Below, piece after piece: positions 33,394-44,391 of a DNA stretch of 64,000 nt. Each line of letters begins with the position of its first letter. Position 1 is the first letter of the stretch. The DNA lies in contig CAIKMS010000028.1 of assembly GCA_903828595.1 (NCBI GenBank), forward strand, positions 1 to 64,000. Direction: 5' to 3'. This DNA comes from an uncultured Pseudomonadota bacterium. GTDB lineage: Bacteria; Pseudomonadota; Gammaproteobacteria; Steroidobacterales; Steroidobacteraceae. The translations under genes and the position numbers were made by a program. The notes beneath the pieces are model-generated. The model saw nothing but the letters and a program-made list of their open reading frames with translations, was not told where the DNA came from and did not search any database.

Positions 33394-34716
33394 CTAACTC
33401 GCCTCACTTACCTTCGCACGCTGCATGCTGGCATCGACCACGGCACAGGTCACGATATCGGAGCCCACACTAACCATGGTTCGGGTCATATCCAACAAGC
33501 GATCTGCACCCAGCACAATGCCAATGCCCTCCGGGGGAATGCCAAATGTAGCCAGCAATCCGGCAATCAGAGGCAGTGATCCGCCCGGAATCCCAGCAAC
33601 GGCCGTTGCCGTCACTACAGACATCAACAGAAGGCTGATCTGCTCAGGGATTGTCAGATGTACACCAAATACCTGAGCGATAAACAGTACGACACAACCC
33701 TCATATAAGGCTGAGCCACTGGTATTCATTGTCGTGCCTAAGGGCAACACAAAACCGCTGGTAGACTCACTGATGCCGAGCTGTTCACGCGCAACGGTGA
33801 GCGCCGTAGGTAAAGTAGCGGTACTTGAGCTGGTTGAAAATGCGGTAATCAGTGCCTCACGCATGCCCTTGAAGGTTTCAAGCGGGCCGCGATCTGTTAA
33901 GAATCTCAGCCAGAGCGACATAGTTCCAAATAGATGCAATAACAGCGCCGCGCCGCAGCCTAGGACAAATAGTCCTAACGCCAATAAGACATCAACACCG
34001 GCTTTGACCACGACGCTAAAGATCATCGCCGGCACGGCGTAAGGCGCCAATTTCAATGCCAGATGCACGATCCCGCTCATCAGTTCGGCGATGGTCGCCA
34101 GTCCTTCTTGTAACGAACGTCTACGAGACTCCTGCAGTCGTGTACCGGCAACGCCCACTAAAATGGCAAAAACAATCAATGGCAAGACCTCTCCGAGAGC
34201 ATCGCGACGATTGCCAACAAAGGCGCCAAACAGATTGCGCGGCATCAACATATCCACCACACCGGCAGGCGTGAACGCTGTGGTGGTCGTGGTGGTTGGA
34301 GCGACCGAGTGAGTCGCTGAACCAAATTCAGCCATTAAGCGCTCACGAGTTTCATGAGCCATGTGCTCGCCGGGCCGAACCACATTCATCATGACAAGGC
34401 CCAGAGTCACCGCAATAGCCATGTTTAAGAAAAACAACGGAAAGGTGCGTAGCGCGATAGGCCCCAGCTTGCCCGAGCCACCCAGGCTCATTACGGCACC
34501 GGCCAACAAGACGAATACCAGCGGGATCACCACAAAGAACAGCATGCGAAGAAAAACTTGGCCAAGCGGATCGAGTATCCATACCGCCAGCGTTTGCGAC
34601 CACTGCAGGACCGCAGGCGCACGCGCACCAACAAATAAAATCAGTACGCCGGCCAGAGCACCGATTATCAGCCCGGCTAAGATACGATTCGCCAGTGTCT
34701 TACTGCCCGCGGCCAT
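33394..34716 (-). CDS. Dicarboxylate/amino-acid:cation symporter (DAACS family), altered ion-site motif
   Basis: Inner-membrane secondary transporter of the glutamate/dicarboxylate symporter fold, 440 residues with about eight transmembrane segments and two re-entrant hairpins. The hairpin-1 region and the transmembrane-8 motif DMTRTMVSVGSD are recognisable and keep the Asp, Arg and Thr that contact substrate in GltPh (D394, R397, T398) and Asp405. Two otherwise conserved spots differ: NMDGT is NTSGS (GltPh Asp312, an Na3 ligand, becomes Ser), and Asn401 becomes Ser. Ion coupling may therefore differ from standard sodium-driven members. Substrate is uncertain. It precedes kup's 3' end on the same strand with a 20-base gap. 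Confidence 0.9.
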   Translation of the reverse strand: MAAGSKTLANRILAGLIIGALAGVLILFVGARAPAVLQWSQTLAVWILDPLGQVFLRMLFFVVIPLVFVLLAGAVMSLGGSGKLGPIALRTFPLFFLNMAIAVTLGLVMMNVVRPGEHMAHETRERLMAEFGSATHSVAPTTTTTTAFTPAGVVDMLMPRNLFGAFVGNRRDALGEVLPLIVFAILVGVAGTRLQESRRRSLQEGLATIAELMSGIVHLALKLAPYAVPAMIFSVVVKAGVDVLLALGLFVLGCGAALLLHLFGTMSLWLRFLTDRGPLETFKGMREALITAFSTSSSTATLPTALTVAREQLGISESTSGFVLPLGTTMNTSGSALYEGCVVLFIAQVFGVHLTIPEQISLLLMSVVTATAVAGIPGGSLPLIAGLLATFGIPPEGIGIVLGADRLLDMTRTMVSVGSDIVTCAVVDASMQRAKVSEAS

Positions 34717-34736
34717 AGGTATTACCGTATTAGTTG

Positions 34737-36641
34737 TCAGATCTGAACTTGGCCGCCGAGCTCAATAATTCGCTCTGGTGGAATTCCAAAATGGGCGCCC
34801 GCAAATTCGGAGTTGCGCGCCAAAAACATAAAGAGGTACTTGCGCCAACGAGCCATTCCGCGAGGACTGGCGATGACAATCTCATCGCGCCCCAGAAAGT
34901 ACGCGGCATTATCCGTGCGATAACCTAAACCTGCTTTTTCGGCATCTCTGAGCAAGCGCGGCACATCAGGACGCTCCATAAACCCGACTTGCGTCTCCAC
35001 TCGGTCTAGACCCTCAGCAATACGCGTAATCTTTATACGTCCACCGCGAGGCACTCGGGGAATTCGTGCTGTAGTAACGCACAGCAAAATGGTGTGTGCA
35101 TGAAGTACACCGTTGTAGCGAGCATTTCGTGCCAATGTACGCGGGATACCTTGATTATTTCCGGTCAAGAAAACGGCAATACCTGAAACGCGCAAGGGTT
35201 TGTCACGCTCGATCTCTGTGAGAAAGCTCGCGGTGGATCGCTCTTGGCGACGCATCTGCTCACCGACCACAATCCGACCTCGCATCCAGGTACGCATCAC
35301 CAAAAATATAACGAATCCGAAAAGCAACGGGAACCAGCCACCGGCCGGGATCTTTTCAGCGTTTGCCGCGAAGAACATCAGGTCCACTAAACCCAACGGC
35401 AGCGCGATGAATAAGAACACCCGTTCCTTTGGCTGAGAGAACCGACCCCATAACAGCGTGACCAGCAACGACGTCTGAATCACCATCGTACCCGCCACTG
35501 CAATACCGTAGGCATTAGTCAGGGCATCCGAACTGCGAAACGCCAGCACCAGGCCTACCGAGGCTGCACACAAAATCCAGTTAACCGAAGGCACATAAAT
35601 CTGGCCGATGGACTTATCGGAAGTCTGCAGTACGCGCATACGCGGCAAAAAGCCCAAATGCTCGGCTTGTTGAGTAATTGAAAAAACACCCGAGATAACT
35701 GCCTGCGAAGCGATGATTGAGGCTGCTGTAGCCAAAAAGACCATCGGCAAAAGCGCCCAAGCTGGCGCGAGCAGAAAAAACGGGTTTTCAATGGCGGCAG
35801 GGTTGTTCAGGATCAAGGCACCCTGACCAAAGTAGTTAAGGATCAACGCAGGCCAAGCCACAAAAAACCAAGCCAACCGGATCGGCTCACGACCAAAATG
35901 ACCCAGATCGGCGTAGAGCGCCTCACCGCCCGTCACGGCGAGAAAAACGGCTCCGAGCACACCCAGAGCAACCCCGCGGTGAACCATAACAAACTTGATC
36001 GCATGCCATGGATTAACAGCCGAGAGAACGACAGGTGCATGCACAATGCTGGCAATACCCAACGCACCTAGTGAAAAAAACCAGATCAACATGACAGGAC
36101 CAAAAAGCGTACCGATCGCACCCGTCCCGTGGCGCTGAAAGGCAAACAGGACAACCAGACAAACAACTACCATCGGCACAATCGCACGATCCAGTGAAGG
36201 TTCTGCAATCTTGAGTCCCTCAATAGCAGACAGGACTGACACCGCCGGTGTGATACAACCATCGCCGTAAAAAAGCGCACAACCCAGTAGGGCCAGTATG
36301 GCGATCAAAGCGGGCCGTTGCACCTTTCCCTCGCCGATCACCAAAGCCATCAAAGCCAGTGCGCCACCCTCTCCGCGGTTATCGGCACGCAGCACACAGC
36401 CTATGTATTTTACGGTGATGATAAGCAGGAGCGCCCAAAAGATCAGCGCGAGTACACCTAATACGTCACCTGAAGTTGGGGTGGCTCCACCTGCGGTTAG
36501 ACAGGCTTTCAGCGCATAAAGCGGGCTGGTTCCGATGTCACCGAAGACAACGCCTAACGCCCCGAGTGTAAGCAGTGAGCGGGAACCTTGATGTTGACTG
36601 TGGCCCGTTAAGACCTCTGTATCGCCCACCGAGTCAGTCAT
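34737..36641 (-). CDS. kup: Low-affinity potassium uptake protein Kup
   Basis: Proton-coupled potassium transporter of the KUP/HAK/KT family. The 634-residue protein shows the signature start LTLGALGVVFGDIGTSPLYALKACL and about 12 hydrophobic segments. Typical blocks include NRGEGGALALMAL, ALFYGDGCITPAVSVLSAIEGLKI and GGEALYADLGHFGREPI. A cytoplasmic C-terminal domain ends around TSRGMARWRKYLFMFLARNS. Length matches E. coli Kup (622). The ATG at 36641 is well placed. It is followed 20 bases later by the symporter gene. Confidence 0.96.
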   Translation of the reverse strand: MTDSVGDTEVLTGHSQHQGSRSLLTLGALGVVFGDIGTSPLYALKACLTAGGATPTSGDVLGVLALIFWALLLIITVKYIGCVLRADNRGEGGALALMALVIGEGKVQRPALIAILALLGCALFYGDGCITPAVSVLSAIEGLKIAEPSLDRAIVPMVVVCLVVLFAFQRHGTGAIGTLFGPVMLIWFFSLGALGIASIVHAPVVLSAVNPWHAIKFVMVHRGVALGVLGAVFLAVTGGEALYADLGHFGREPIRLAWFFVAWPALILNYFGQGALILNNPAAIENPFFLLAPAWALLPMVFLATAASIIASQAVISGVFSITQQAEHLGFLPRMRVLQTSDKSIGQIYVPSVNWILCAASVGLVLAFRSSDALTNAYGIAVAGTMVIQTSLLVTLLWGRFSQPKERVFLFIALPLGLVDLMFFAANAEKIPAGGWFPLLFGFVIFLVMRTWMRGRIVVGEQMRRQERSTASFLTEIERDKPLRVSGIAVFLTGNNQGIPRTLARNARYNGVLHAHTILLCVTTARIPRVPRGGRIKITRIAEGLDRVETQVGFMERPDVPRLLRDAEKAGLGYRTDNAAYFLGRDEIVIASPRGMARWRKYLFMFLARNSEFAGAHFGIPPERIIELGGQVQI

Positions 36642-36682
36642 ACGCTAATCGCCTTTATTGGTCGCTCGCAAACAGGCACGCA

Positions 36683-37615
36683 TTAAGGCATGTCATCAGC
36701 TGGGCCACGCCGCTCAGCAGGCATCAAATCGCGGCGGTTTGCGCCCAAATCCAGCGCGACACCACTAGCGACATACATCGAAGAGTACGTCACCACCAAA
36801 ATGCCAATAATCAGCGCCAGGCCAAAACCACTCAGGGCCTCACCACCGAGCAAATATAGAGCGACCACAACGATCAAGGTCGCAAGCTTGGTAATGACCG
36901 TACGCGATAGCGTTTCATTGATGGCAATATCAAAAATCTCGATGGGCTCTGCCTTGCGTAACGACTGAAATCTCTCGCGAACACGATCAAAAACCACCAC
37001 GGTCTCGTTGATCGAGTAACCAATAACCGCCAGAACTGCTGCCAGCACGGACAAGTCAAAGGGCAAGCGCAGTAATGCAAAGAGTCCTATCGTAAGGAAA
37101 GGATCGTGCAAGGTAGCTAATACGGCCCCGACGCCAAACTTCCAACGAAAGCGAAGGGCGATATACCCTAAGATGAGCAACAAAGTGATGCCCATCGCCT
37201 CAATGCCCTTAGTCAATAGCTCTTTGCCGACCGTTGCACCCACAACCTCGGTACGCTGAATCTGCACTGCAGGGTCAACGGTGCTGAGAATTTTCGATAT
37301 CTTGCTGGATATTTCCGTGGCAGTACCCGACTTCTCTGGCGGCAAACGAACCAACACATTGCGCGAAGATCCAAAGATCTGCACCTGGGCATCCGGATAT
37401 CCGGCTTCTGCCAAGGCCGTACGAGTGCGCTCTAAATTAGCTGCCGCCGGAAATTGCGCCTCGGTGACCACACCACCGGTAAAATCAACCGCAAGATTTA
37501 AGCCACGAATACCAATGGCCGCGATCGATCCCAAGATCAAAATGGTCGAGAGCACATAGCAAAACCGGCGCTGTGCCATAAATGGAATACGCGGTACTGA
37601 GTGAAAAAATTCCAT
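36683..37615 (-). CDS. secF: Protein translocase subunit SecF
   Basis: With SecD it uses the proton gradient to help pull exported proteins through SecYEG. The 310-residue protein has six expected transmembrane segments. The family motifs LAVDFTGGVVTEAQF and GYSINETVVVFDRVRE are present. The ATG at 37615 follows secD by 9 bases on the same strand. Length is close to E. coli SecF (323). It is the last gene of queA-tgt-yajC-secD-secF. Confidence 0.97.
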   Translation of the reverse strand: MEFFHSVPRIPFMAQRRFCYVLSTILILGSIAAIGIRGLNLAVDFTGGVVTEAQFPAAANLERTRTALAEAGYPDAQVQIFGSSRNVLVRLPPEKSGTATEISSKISKILSTVDPAVQIQRTEVVGATVGKELLTKGIEAMGITLLLILGYIALRFRWKFGVGAVLATLHDPFLTIGLFALLRLPFDLSVLAAVLAVIGYSINETVVVFDRVRERFQSLRKAEPIEIFDIAINETLSRTVITKLATLIVVVALYLLGGEALSGFGLALIIGILVVTYSSMYVASGVALDLGANRRDLMPAERRGPADDMP

Positions 37616-37624
37616 GTTGCGCTC

Positions 37625-39481
37625 CTAAACCGGCAGCCGATCAATGCGGCTACGTGCGCCCCAGATAAGGCTAATAAGTGTTCGGGTACCAATGACCGCC
37701 GTAAACAACGTCGTCAAAATTCCTAGCGACAGCGTTACGGCGAAGCCCTTAATCGGGCCGGTACCAAATAAGAACAGAACCACACCGGCAATCAAAGTGG
37801 TGACGTTGGCATCGAGAATCGCAGAAAAGGCCTTCTCAAAACCCGCTTTGATCGCAGCCTGTGCCGAATTTCCTAGGCGCAACTCCTCTCGGATACGCTC
37901 ATAAATTAGGATGTTAGCGTCGACGGCCATACCCACCGTGAGCACGATACCCGCAATACCGGGTAGCGTCAGCGCTGCCTGACACAGAGTCAGTACAGCA
38001 ACCAGCAAAATTACGTTGCAAACCAACACGACGTCAGCCACTAGGCCAAACGCGCTGTAGTAAGCCGCCATAAAGACAAACAACGCGGCGGATCCCACGA
38101 GCAGGGCACGAACACCCTTATTGATGTTTTCCTGACCCAAGGACGGACCAATCAAACGTTGTTCAACAATATAAACCGGTGCCGCTAAAGCACCGGCGCG
38201 CAGCATTTTCGCTAAGTCCTGGCCCTCACGAAGGGTAACGCCAGAGATTTGAAACTGATTCGAAAAAACACCGCGAATCGTGGCTTTGTTAATGACGTTT
38301 TCGGAGGTCACATCAACAGCGACTTTCTCGCCATTTATTTCTTTGAGTTGACGCTCACGCTCGATGAAAACCACCGCCATTTGCTTGCCGACGTTTTCAC
38401 GCGTCGTACGCAGCATTTCTTCGCCACCGCGTGCATCTAAGGTCAGGCTTACCTGGACTTCACCATTTTGAAAGCCGGCACTGGCATCCGTTAACTGATC
38501 ACCCGTCACAATAACATCGCGCTTAAGCAAGACCGGCTGACCACTGCGCTCCTTGTAGAGCTTGGTGCCTAACGGCGCATGGCCGGTGGCTTTCGCTTCC
38601 TCGGCACGATTGGCCATGTCGACTAGGCGAAACTCAAGAGTCGCTGTTTTACCGAGCAAACGAATCACCTGAGTTGCGTCTTGAATGCCGGGCAATTGCA
38701 CCGCAATTCGGCTTAAACCTTGGCGCTGGACCGTCGCTTCAGATACACCCAACGCGTTCACTCGATTAGACAACGCAGTAATGTTCTGCTGGATGGCAAA
38801 ATCCTGGCGCTCTTTAACTTGCTCTGGCGATAAAGCTACGCGCAAGGTAGCCAACCCCTGCTCATCCGTTCCGGTGACTGGCACCAGTGTGCGATCAACT
38901 GCCGCCATCGCTGTGCGCGCATCAGCGAGTTTGCTAGCCTCTTTCAGGGTCACAACGACCCCTGACGGCTGCGCCTCTACAGACTGGTACTGCACCCGGC
39001 TGTCGCGCAGCTTCAATCGATAGTCACGTTCCAGCAAGGACAGCTTCTGGCGTACCGCGCCCTCAACGTCCACTTCATACACCAGGTAAATGCCGCCCCG
39101 AAGGTCTAGGCCTAAGCTCATGGGGCTTAAACCAACCGCACGCACCCAAGCAGGCGCCTTGGATGCAAAAGTGGTGGCCACAACAAAATTGTCGGGCATC
39201 GCCGCCTGGATCGCATCACGGGCCAATAACTGCGTTGGCACGTCAGCAAAACGCAACGTCACGCGACCATCGGCGAGATAGGCAGTATCTGCGGTGACCT
39301 TGGCGCTTGCTAAGGCGGAGGTGAACTGAGAGACGCTCTCAGCACCGGCGAAAGGCTCACCGTCCTTACGCGAAATCTGTAACGCAGGCGCTTCACCAAA
39401 AAGGTTTGGCAACCCGAGAAACAGTGAAACCAGCATCACGCCAGCAAATAGCAACGCCTTCCAGCGGGGGTATCGGTTCAT
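37625..39481 (-). CDS. secD: Protein translocase subunit SecD
   Basis: Membrane partner of SecF, 618 residues (E. coli 615). After the first transmembrane helix comes a large periplasmic P1 region with LGLDLRGGIYLVYEVD. The C-terminal RND-like membrane domain has VGMAVDANILIYERIREEL, which includes the conserved Asp used in proton movement. The ATG at 39481 gives MNRYPRWKALLFAGVMLVSL, a typical start. It is preceded by yajC with a 39-base gap. Confidence 0.97.
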   Translation of the reverse strand: MNRYPRWKALLFAGVMLVSLFLGLPNLFGEAPALQISRKDGEPFAGAESVSQFTSALASAKVTADTAYLADGRVTLRFADVPTQLLARDAIQAAMPDNFVVATTFASKAPAWVRAVGLSPMSLGLDLRGGIYLVYEVDVEGAVRQKLSLLERDYRLKLRDSRVQYQSVEAQPSGVVVTLKEASKLADARTAMAAVDRTLVPVTGTDEQGLATLRVALSPEQVKERQDFAIQQNITALSNRVNALGVSEATVQRQGLSRIAVQLPGIQDATQVIRLLGKTATLEFRLVDMANRAEEAKATGHAPLGTKLYKERSGQPVLLKRDVIVTGDQLTDASAGFQNGEVQVSLTLDARGGEEMLRTTRENVGKQMAVVFIERERQLKEINGEKVAVDVTSENVINKATIRGVFSNQFQISGVTLREGQDLAKMLRAGALAAPVYIVEQRLIGPSLGQENINKGVRALLVGSAALFVFMAAYYSAFGLVADVVLVCNVILLVAVLTLCQAALTLPGIAGIVLTVGMAVDANILIYERIREELRLGNSAQAAIKAGFEKAFSAILDANVTTLIAGVVLFLFGTGPIKGFAVTLSLGILTTLFTAVIGTRTLISLIWGARSRIDRLPV

Positions 39482-39520
39482 TCGTAACTCAGTGTCGGTG
39501 TACGGTTAAATAAGTCGCGT

Positions 39521-39850
39521 TCAAGCGTTCTTGATCGAGCCGGTCGGCAAGACTTGCGCGATCTGATAACGCTGAACCTTAATTTCCACGTCTTTAGCAA
39601 TTTCAATGCTCAAATAGGTATCACCGGCTTTGGTGATGCGGCCGAGAATTCCGCCTGCAGTCACCACCTCGTTGCCCACCTCGAGCTTGGCAAGCAAGGC
39701 CTGATGCTCTTTGGTTTTCTGCGACTGGGGGCGAATCACCATGAAGTACATCAGGGCCAGCATGGCGACCATCAAGAAGACCGGCTGCATCATGCCACCG
39801 GGCTGAGCACCGGCGGCCTGGGCATTAGCGGCTGAAATTAGGAAGTCCAT
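39521..39850 (-). CDS. yajC: Sec translocon accessory protein YajC
   Basis: Small membrane protein that co-purifies with SecDF. The 109-residue chain has one transmembrane helix (MQPVFLMVAMLALMYFMVIRPQ) and then QKTKEHQALLAKLEVGNEVVTAGGILGRI, the standard YajC pattern. It lies between tgt and secD, the usual position. Confidence 0.96.
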   Translation of the reverse strand: MDFLISAANAQAAGAQPGGMMQPVFLMVAMLALMYFMVIRPQSQKTKEHQALLAKLEVGNEVVTAGGILGRITKAGDTYLSIEIAKDVEIKVQRYQIAQVLPTGSIKNA

Positions 39851-39890
39851 AGGGTACCTACTATCGCTCTAAGGGAGATCTAGCCGACGA

Positions 39891-42070
<2,180 letters not shown>

Positions 42071-42117
42071 GGGGACCGCATGTTAACACCGGCGACTGCT
42101 AACCCCGGCCTATTGTT

Positions 42118-42945
42118 TCAGGGCGGACACGGCGAATCGGGACTTCGGGGTGCGAGCGGCTGTGAGTCGGCGTAACTAAGGGCTGGTACGTCCAGACGTT
42201 TGCCAGCCCGAACGACTCGAATCTTATGCGGACCGGCACTCAGTAAACTTCGCGCGTGGGCACTGGAATGCACCACGATGCTATCAATGGCCAGCAGAAG
42301 GTCGCCGGGGCGTATCAGCGTCTGCAGCCCCACAGGCACCGCCTCTATCAAAACGCTGCCGCTCGCATCCGCCAAAGACAAATCCTCCCAATCAGGCGCA
42401 CGCCTATTAGCTGCCGGGTCGGCTAACGCGATCGCCTCATTCAGCGGAATCTTAAGGCGCACTAACGAGCCCTGCGATGACTCTGGCCCGGCAAAATCAT
42501 CCTCTACACCGGCATGATCTGCGCGACCTAGCCCTGTTTGACGAGCACGCAGTACGCCGATTTCAAGAAGCGCGTCCGGGCCTGCGTGACGAAGGATAGA
42601 TTGCCAGTCAGCCACACTGCGAACGCGGCACCCAGCCAAAGTGACGATCCGATCGCCGTCATGTAAACCCAACGGCGATGGCATCGTGTTCGCGCGCGCG
42701 CCGCCAATGCGAAGGACAGTGCCCGAGGCCTGCTCTGTCACGCGCAAACCCGCGCCCGAGCCAGTCGTAGCACCCACGTGGATGCGTAGCACATCCTCAC
42801 TTTCGGCCGTTGTCGGCACCTGCTGCAACACCTGAGCGGCCGGATGCGCCTGACTGGCCGCCTCACCGACAGCCCCCATAAGCGCAGCCAGAGCCAGGAA
42901 AACCGTGGCCAGAGCACTGCTACCGCGCTGTGAATACAACCCCAC
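42118..42945 (-). CDS. Exported protein with two PDZ-like domains, function unknown
   Basis: I do not recognise a characterised family member. From the GTG at 42945, which has GAGAGG 8 bases upstream, it is 275 residues; another GTG at 42960 lacks a ribosome site. A signal peptide (SALATVFLALAALMGAVGEAASQA) suggests export. Two PDZ-like halves are visible. The first is around GTVLRIGGARANTMPSPLGLHDGDRIVTLAG; the second is around GSVLIEAVPVGLQTLIRPGDLLLAIDS. Both show the PDZ pattern of a hydrophobic strand followed by GDxLxxxxG/D. No protease domain accompanies them. It ends 48 bases before queA's start on the same strand. It may act as a periplasmic binding or adaptor module; this is inference. 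Confidence 0.7.
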   Translation of the reverse strand: MGLYSQRGSSALATVFLALAALMGAVGEAASQAHPAAQVLQQVPTTAESEDVLRIHVGATTGSGAGLRVTEQASGTVLRIGGARANTMPSPLGLHDGDRIVTLAGCRVRSVADWQSILRHAGPDALLEIGVLRARQTGLGRADHAGVEDDFAGPESSQGSLVRLKIPLNEAIALADPAANRRAPDWEDLSLADASGSVLIEAVPVGLQTLIRPGDLLLAIDSIVVHSSAHARSLLSAGPHKIRVVRAGKRLDVPALSYADSQPLAPRSPDSPCPP

Positions 42946-43098
42946 GCCAGCACCTCTCACGCTTGAAGGTCGATACGATCCATTACGGAGTCTGTGCGAT
43001 TCTTATCCGCTGTGCCAATGCAAAAAAAACCAAAGACTGGCCAGGCATTACCGGCTCAAGGCCTCCTTGCTATTGAGCCGTGCGTTTGGCGTCATTCG

Positions 43099-43107
43099 TG
43101 TTAGGAT
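43099..43107 (+). promoter_or_regulatory. Candidate extended -10 for tRNA-Leu
   Basis: TGTTAGGAT matches the extended -10 form (TGn then TAnnnT). It would start transcription about 43114, just before the tRNA, followed by a GC-rich GCGCACC discriminator typical of stable RNA genes. No good -35 is visible. Confidence 0.35.
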
Positions 43108-43116
43108 GCGCACCTC

Positions 43117-43203
43117 GCCGGGATGGCGGAACTGGCAGACGCAGTGGACTCAAAATCCACCGCCCTCACAGGCGTGCGGGTTCGACTCCCGCTCCCGGCA
43201 CCA
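43117..43203 (+). tRNA. tRNA-Leu (anticodon CAA)
   Basis: An 87-base class II tRNA. The acceptor arm GCCGGGA (43117-43123) pairs with TCCCGGC (43193-43199), followed by A and an encoded CCA (43201-43203). The anticodon loop CTCAAAA lies between GTGGA-type stem strands and gives anticodon CAA, reading UUG. A long variable arm (around GCCCTCACAGGC) and the T arm GCGGGTTCGACTCCCGC are present, as expected for leucine tRNAs. Confidence 0.97.
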
Positions 43204-43217
43204 TCTTTAAGGAATAC

Positions 43218-43239
43218 CGCGCCTGCCCATCGGGGCGCG
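43218..43239 (+). terminator. Hairpin downstream of tRNA-Leu
   Basis: CGCGCC (43218-43223) pairs with GGCGCG (43234-43239) across 10 bases, 14 bases after the tRNA CCA. No T-run follows, so its termination efficiency is unclear. Confidence 0.4.
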
Positions 43240-43300
43240 AACCCTTTAAACAAGCTCGCATCAGGAGCCGCACTGTGCTGCGGTCGGATAGAGTACCAGC

Positions 43301-43861
43301 ATGAAGTTTTGCAGCCAGTGCGGGTCAGTCGTTGAGCACCAGATTCCGCCCGGGGATCATCTGCCACGCTTTATATGCGGCACCTGTCAAACCATTCATT
43401 ACGAAAATCCGAAGGTTATTGTCGGATGCGTGCCTGAGTATCAAGGCAAAATCCTGCTGTGCAAACGTGCCATTGAGCCGCGTTTAGGCTTCTGGACTAT
43501 TCCTGCGGGCTTTATGGAAAACGGCGAGACCCTTGAAGCCGGTGCGGCACGAGAGTGCCTCGAAGAAGCGCAAGCCCATGTCTCAATTGGGTCCTTGCTG
43601 GCCATAGTCGACGTTGTGCATGCCCACCAAGTGCATGTCATGTTCAGGGCCAAACTCGAGAAGCCCGAATTTGGTGCCGGCGCGGAAAGCCTGGAAGTGG
43701 GGCTGTATTCGCCGGAAGAAATCCCCTGGTCGGATATTGCCTTTCGCAGTATTGAATTTGCTTTAAAACGTTATTTAAGCGATCGGCAAACCGGTATCGA
43801 AACGGTTCACACCACCCAATTCAATGGCAAAGTCTGGCATCAACCCTCCGAAGAAGGTTGA
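43301..43861 (+). CDS. Nudix hydrolase with N-terminal zinc ribbon
   Basis: Hydrolyses a nucleoside diphosphate linked to another group; the exact substrate is unclear, but ADP-ribose- or NAD-like compounds are typical for this architecture. The 186-residue protein starts with a zinc ribbon (C4, C7, C26, C29). The complete Nudix box runs from G70 through E76 to R84-E85 and E88-E89. The C-terminal part lacks the specific NudC (NADH pyrophosphatase) SQPWPFPxS motif, so NudC proper is unlikely. It starts 97 bases after tRNA-Leu and may share its transcript. Confidence 0.9.
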   Translation: MKFCSQCGSVVEHQIPPGDHLPRFICGTCQTIHYENPKVIVGCVPEYQGKILLCKRAIEPRLGFWTIPAGFMENGETLEAGAARECLEEAQAHVSIGSLLAIVDVVHAHQVHVMFRAKLEKPEFGAGAESLEVGLYSPEEIPWSDIAFRSIEFALKRYLSDRQTGIETVHTTQFNGKVWHQPSEEG

Positions 43862-43964
43862 GCTAAAATTACGCTGTGGCAAAATGCCCGGCGCGATAAC
43901 CCGATTAGCCGCTCAGCCCAACAAAGCCAGCCTGTCGCGCCGGCACGCAGGAATTTAAATACTC

Positions 43965-44288
43965 ATGACGTTCGTTGTTACCGAAAACTGCATCAAGTGC
44001 AAATACATGGACTGCGTGGAAGTCTGCCCGGTGGATTGCTTCCACGTCGGCCCGAATTTTATGGTCATCGACCCGGATGAATGCATCGACTGCACGCTGT
44101 GCGAGCCGGAATGCCCCGCGGAGGCCATCTATTCCGAAGAAGACTTGCCCATAGGCCAAGAACACTTCAAACAGTTGAATGCCGAACTGGCCCGAAAGTG
44201 GCCCGTGCTCACCGAAAAGAAAACCGCACCAGCCGATGCCGATGAGTGGAAAGGCAAACCCGACAAGTTGGCATTACTCGAGCGCTGA
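43965..44288 (+). CDS. fdxA: 7Fe ferredoxin FdxA
   Basis: Low-potential electron carrier with one [3Fe-4S] and one [4Fe-4S] cluster. The 107-residue protein is close to Azotobacter ferredoxin I along its length. The expected cluster cysteines are at positions 9, 17 and 50 ([3Fe-4S]) and 21, 40, 43 and 46 ([4Fe-4S]); extra cysteines at 12 and 25 also match that family. The C-terminal extension [16 protein letters not shown] is typical. It follows the Nudix gene with a 103-base gap and is convergent with dsbC. Confidence 0.97.
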   Translation: MTFVVTENCIKCKYMDCVEVCPVDCFHVGPNFMVIDPDECIDCTLCEPECPAEAIYSEEDLPIGQEHFKQLNAELARKWPVLTEKKTAPADADEWKGKPDKLALLER

Positions 44289-44335
44289 GTTTTTCGGCGC
44301 ACAGCACCAGTCATTTTTGCTGGATACTAGAAGAA

Positions 44336-44360
44336 CGGCCGGCAACGAGGTTGCCGGCCG
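44336..44360 (-). terminator. 11-bp hairpin between fdxA and dsbC
   Basis: CGGCCGGCAAC (44336-44346) pairs exactly with GTTGCCGGCCG (44350-44360) across GAG. On the minus strand it is followed by TTCTTCT, a weak T-rich tail, so it best fits the end of dsbC; it can also fold on the fdxA side. Confidence 0.6.
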
Positions 44361-44391
44361 AAAGACCAAGGCGCGACAAACGCGCCAGGTG

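Noticed and set aside
42071-42117. Possible preQ1 riboswitch near queA
   Set aside because: This segment is downstream of the PDZ gene and only 47 bases long; no preQ1-type pseudoknot sequence is visible.
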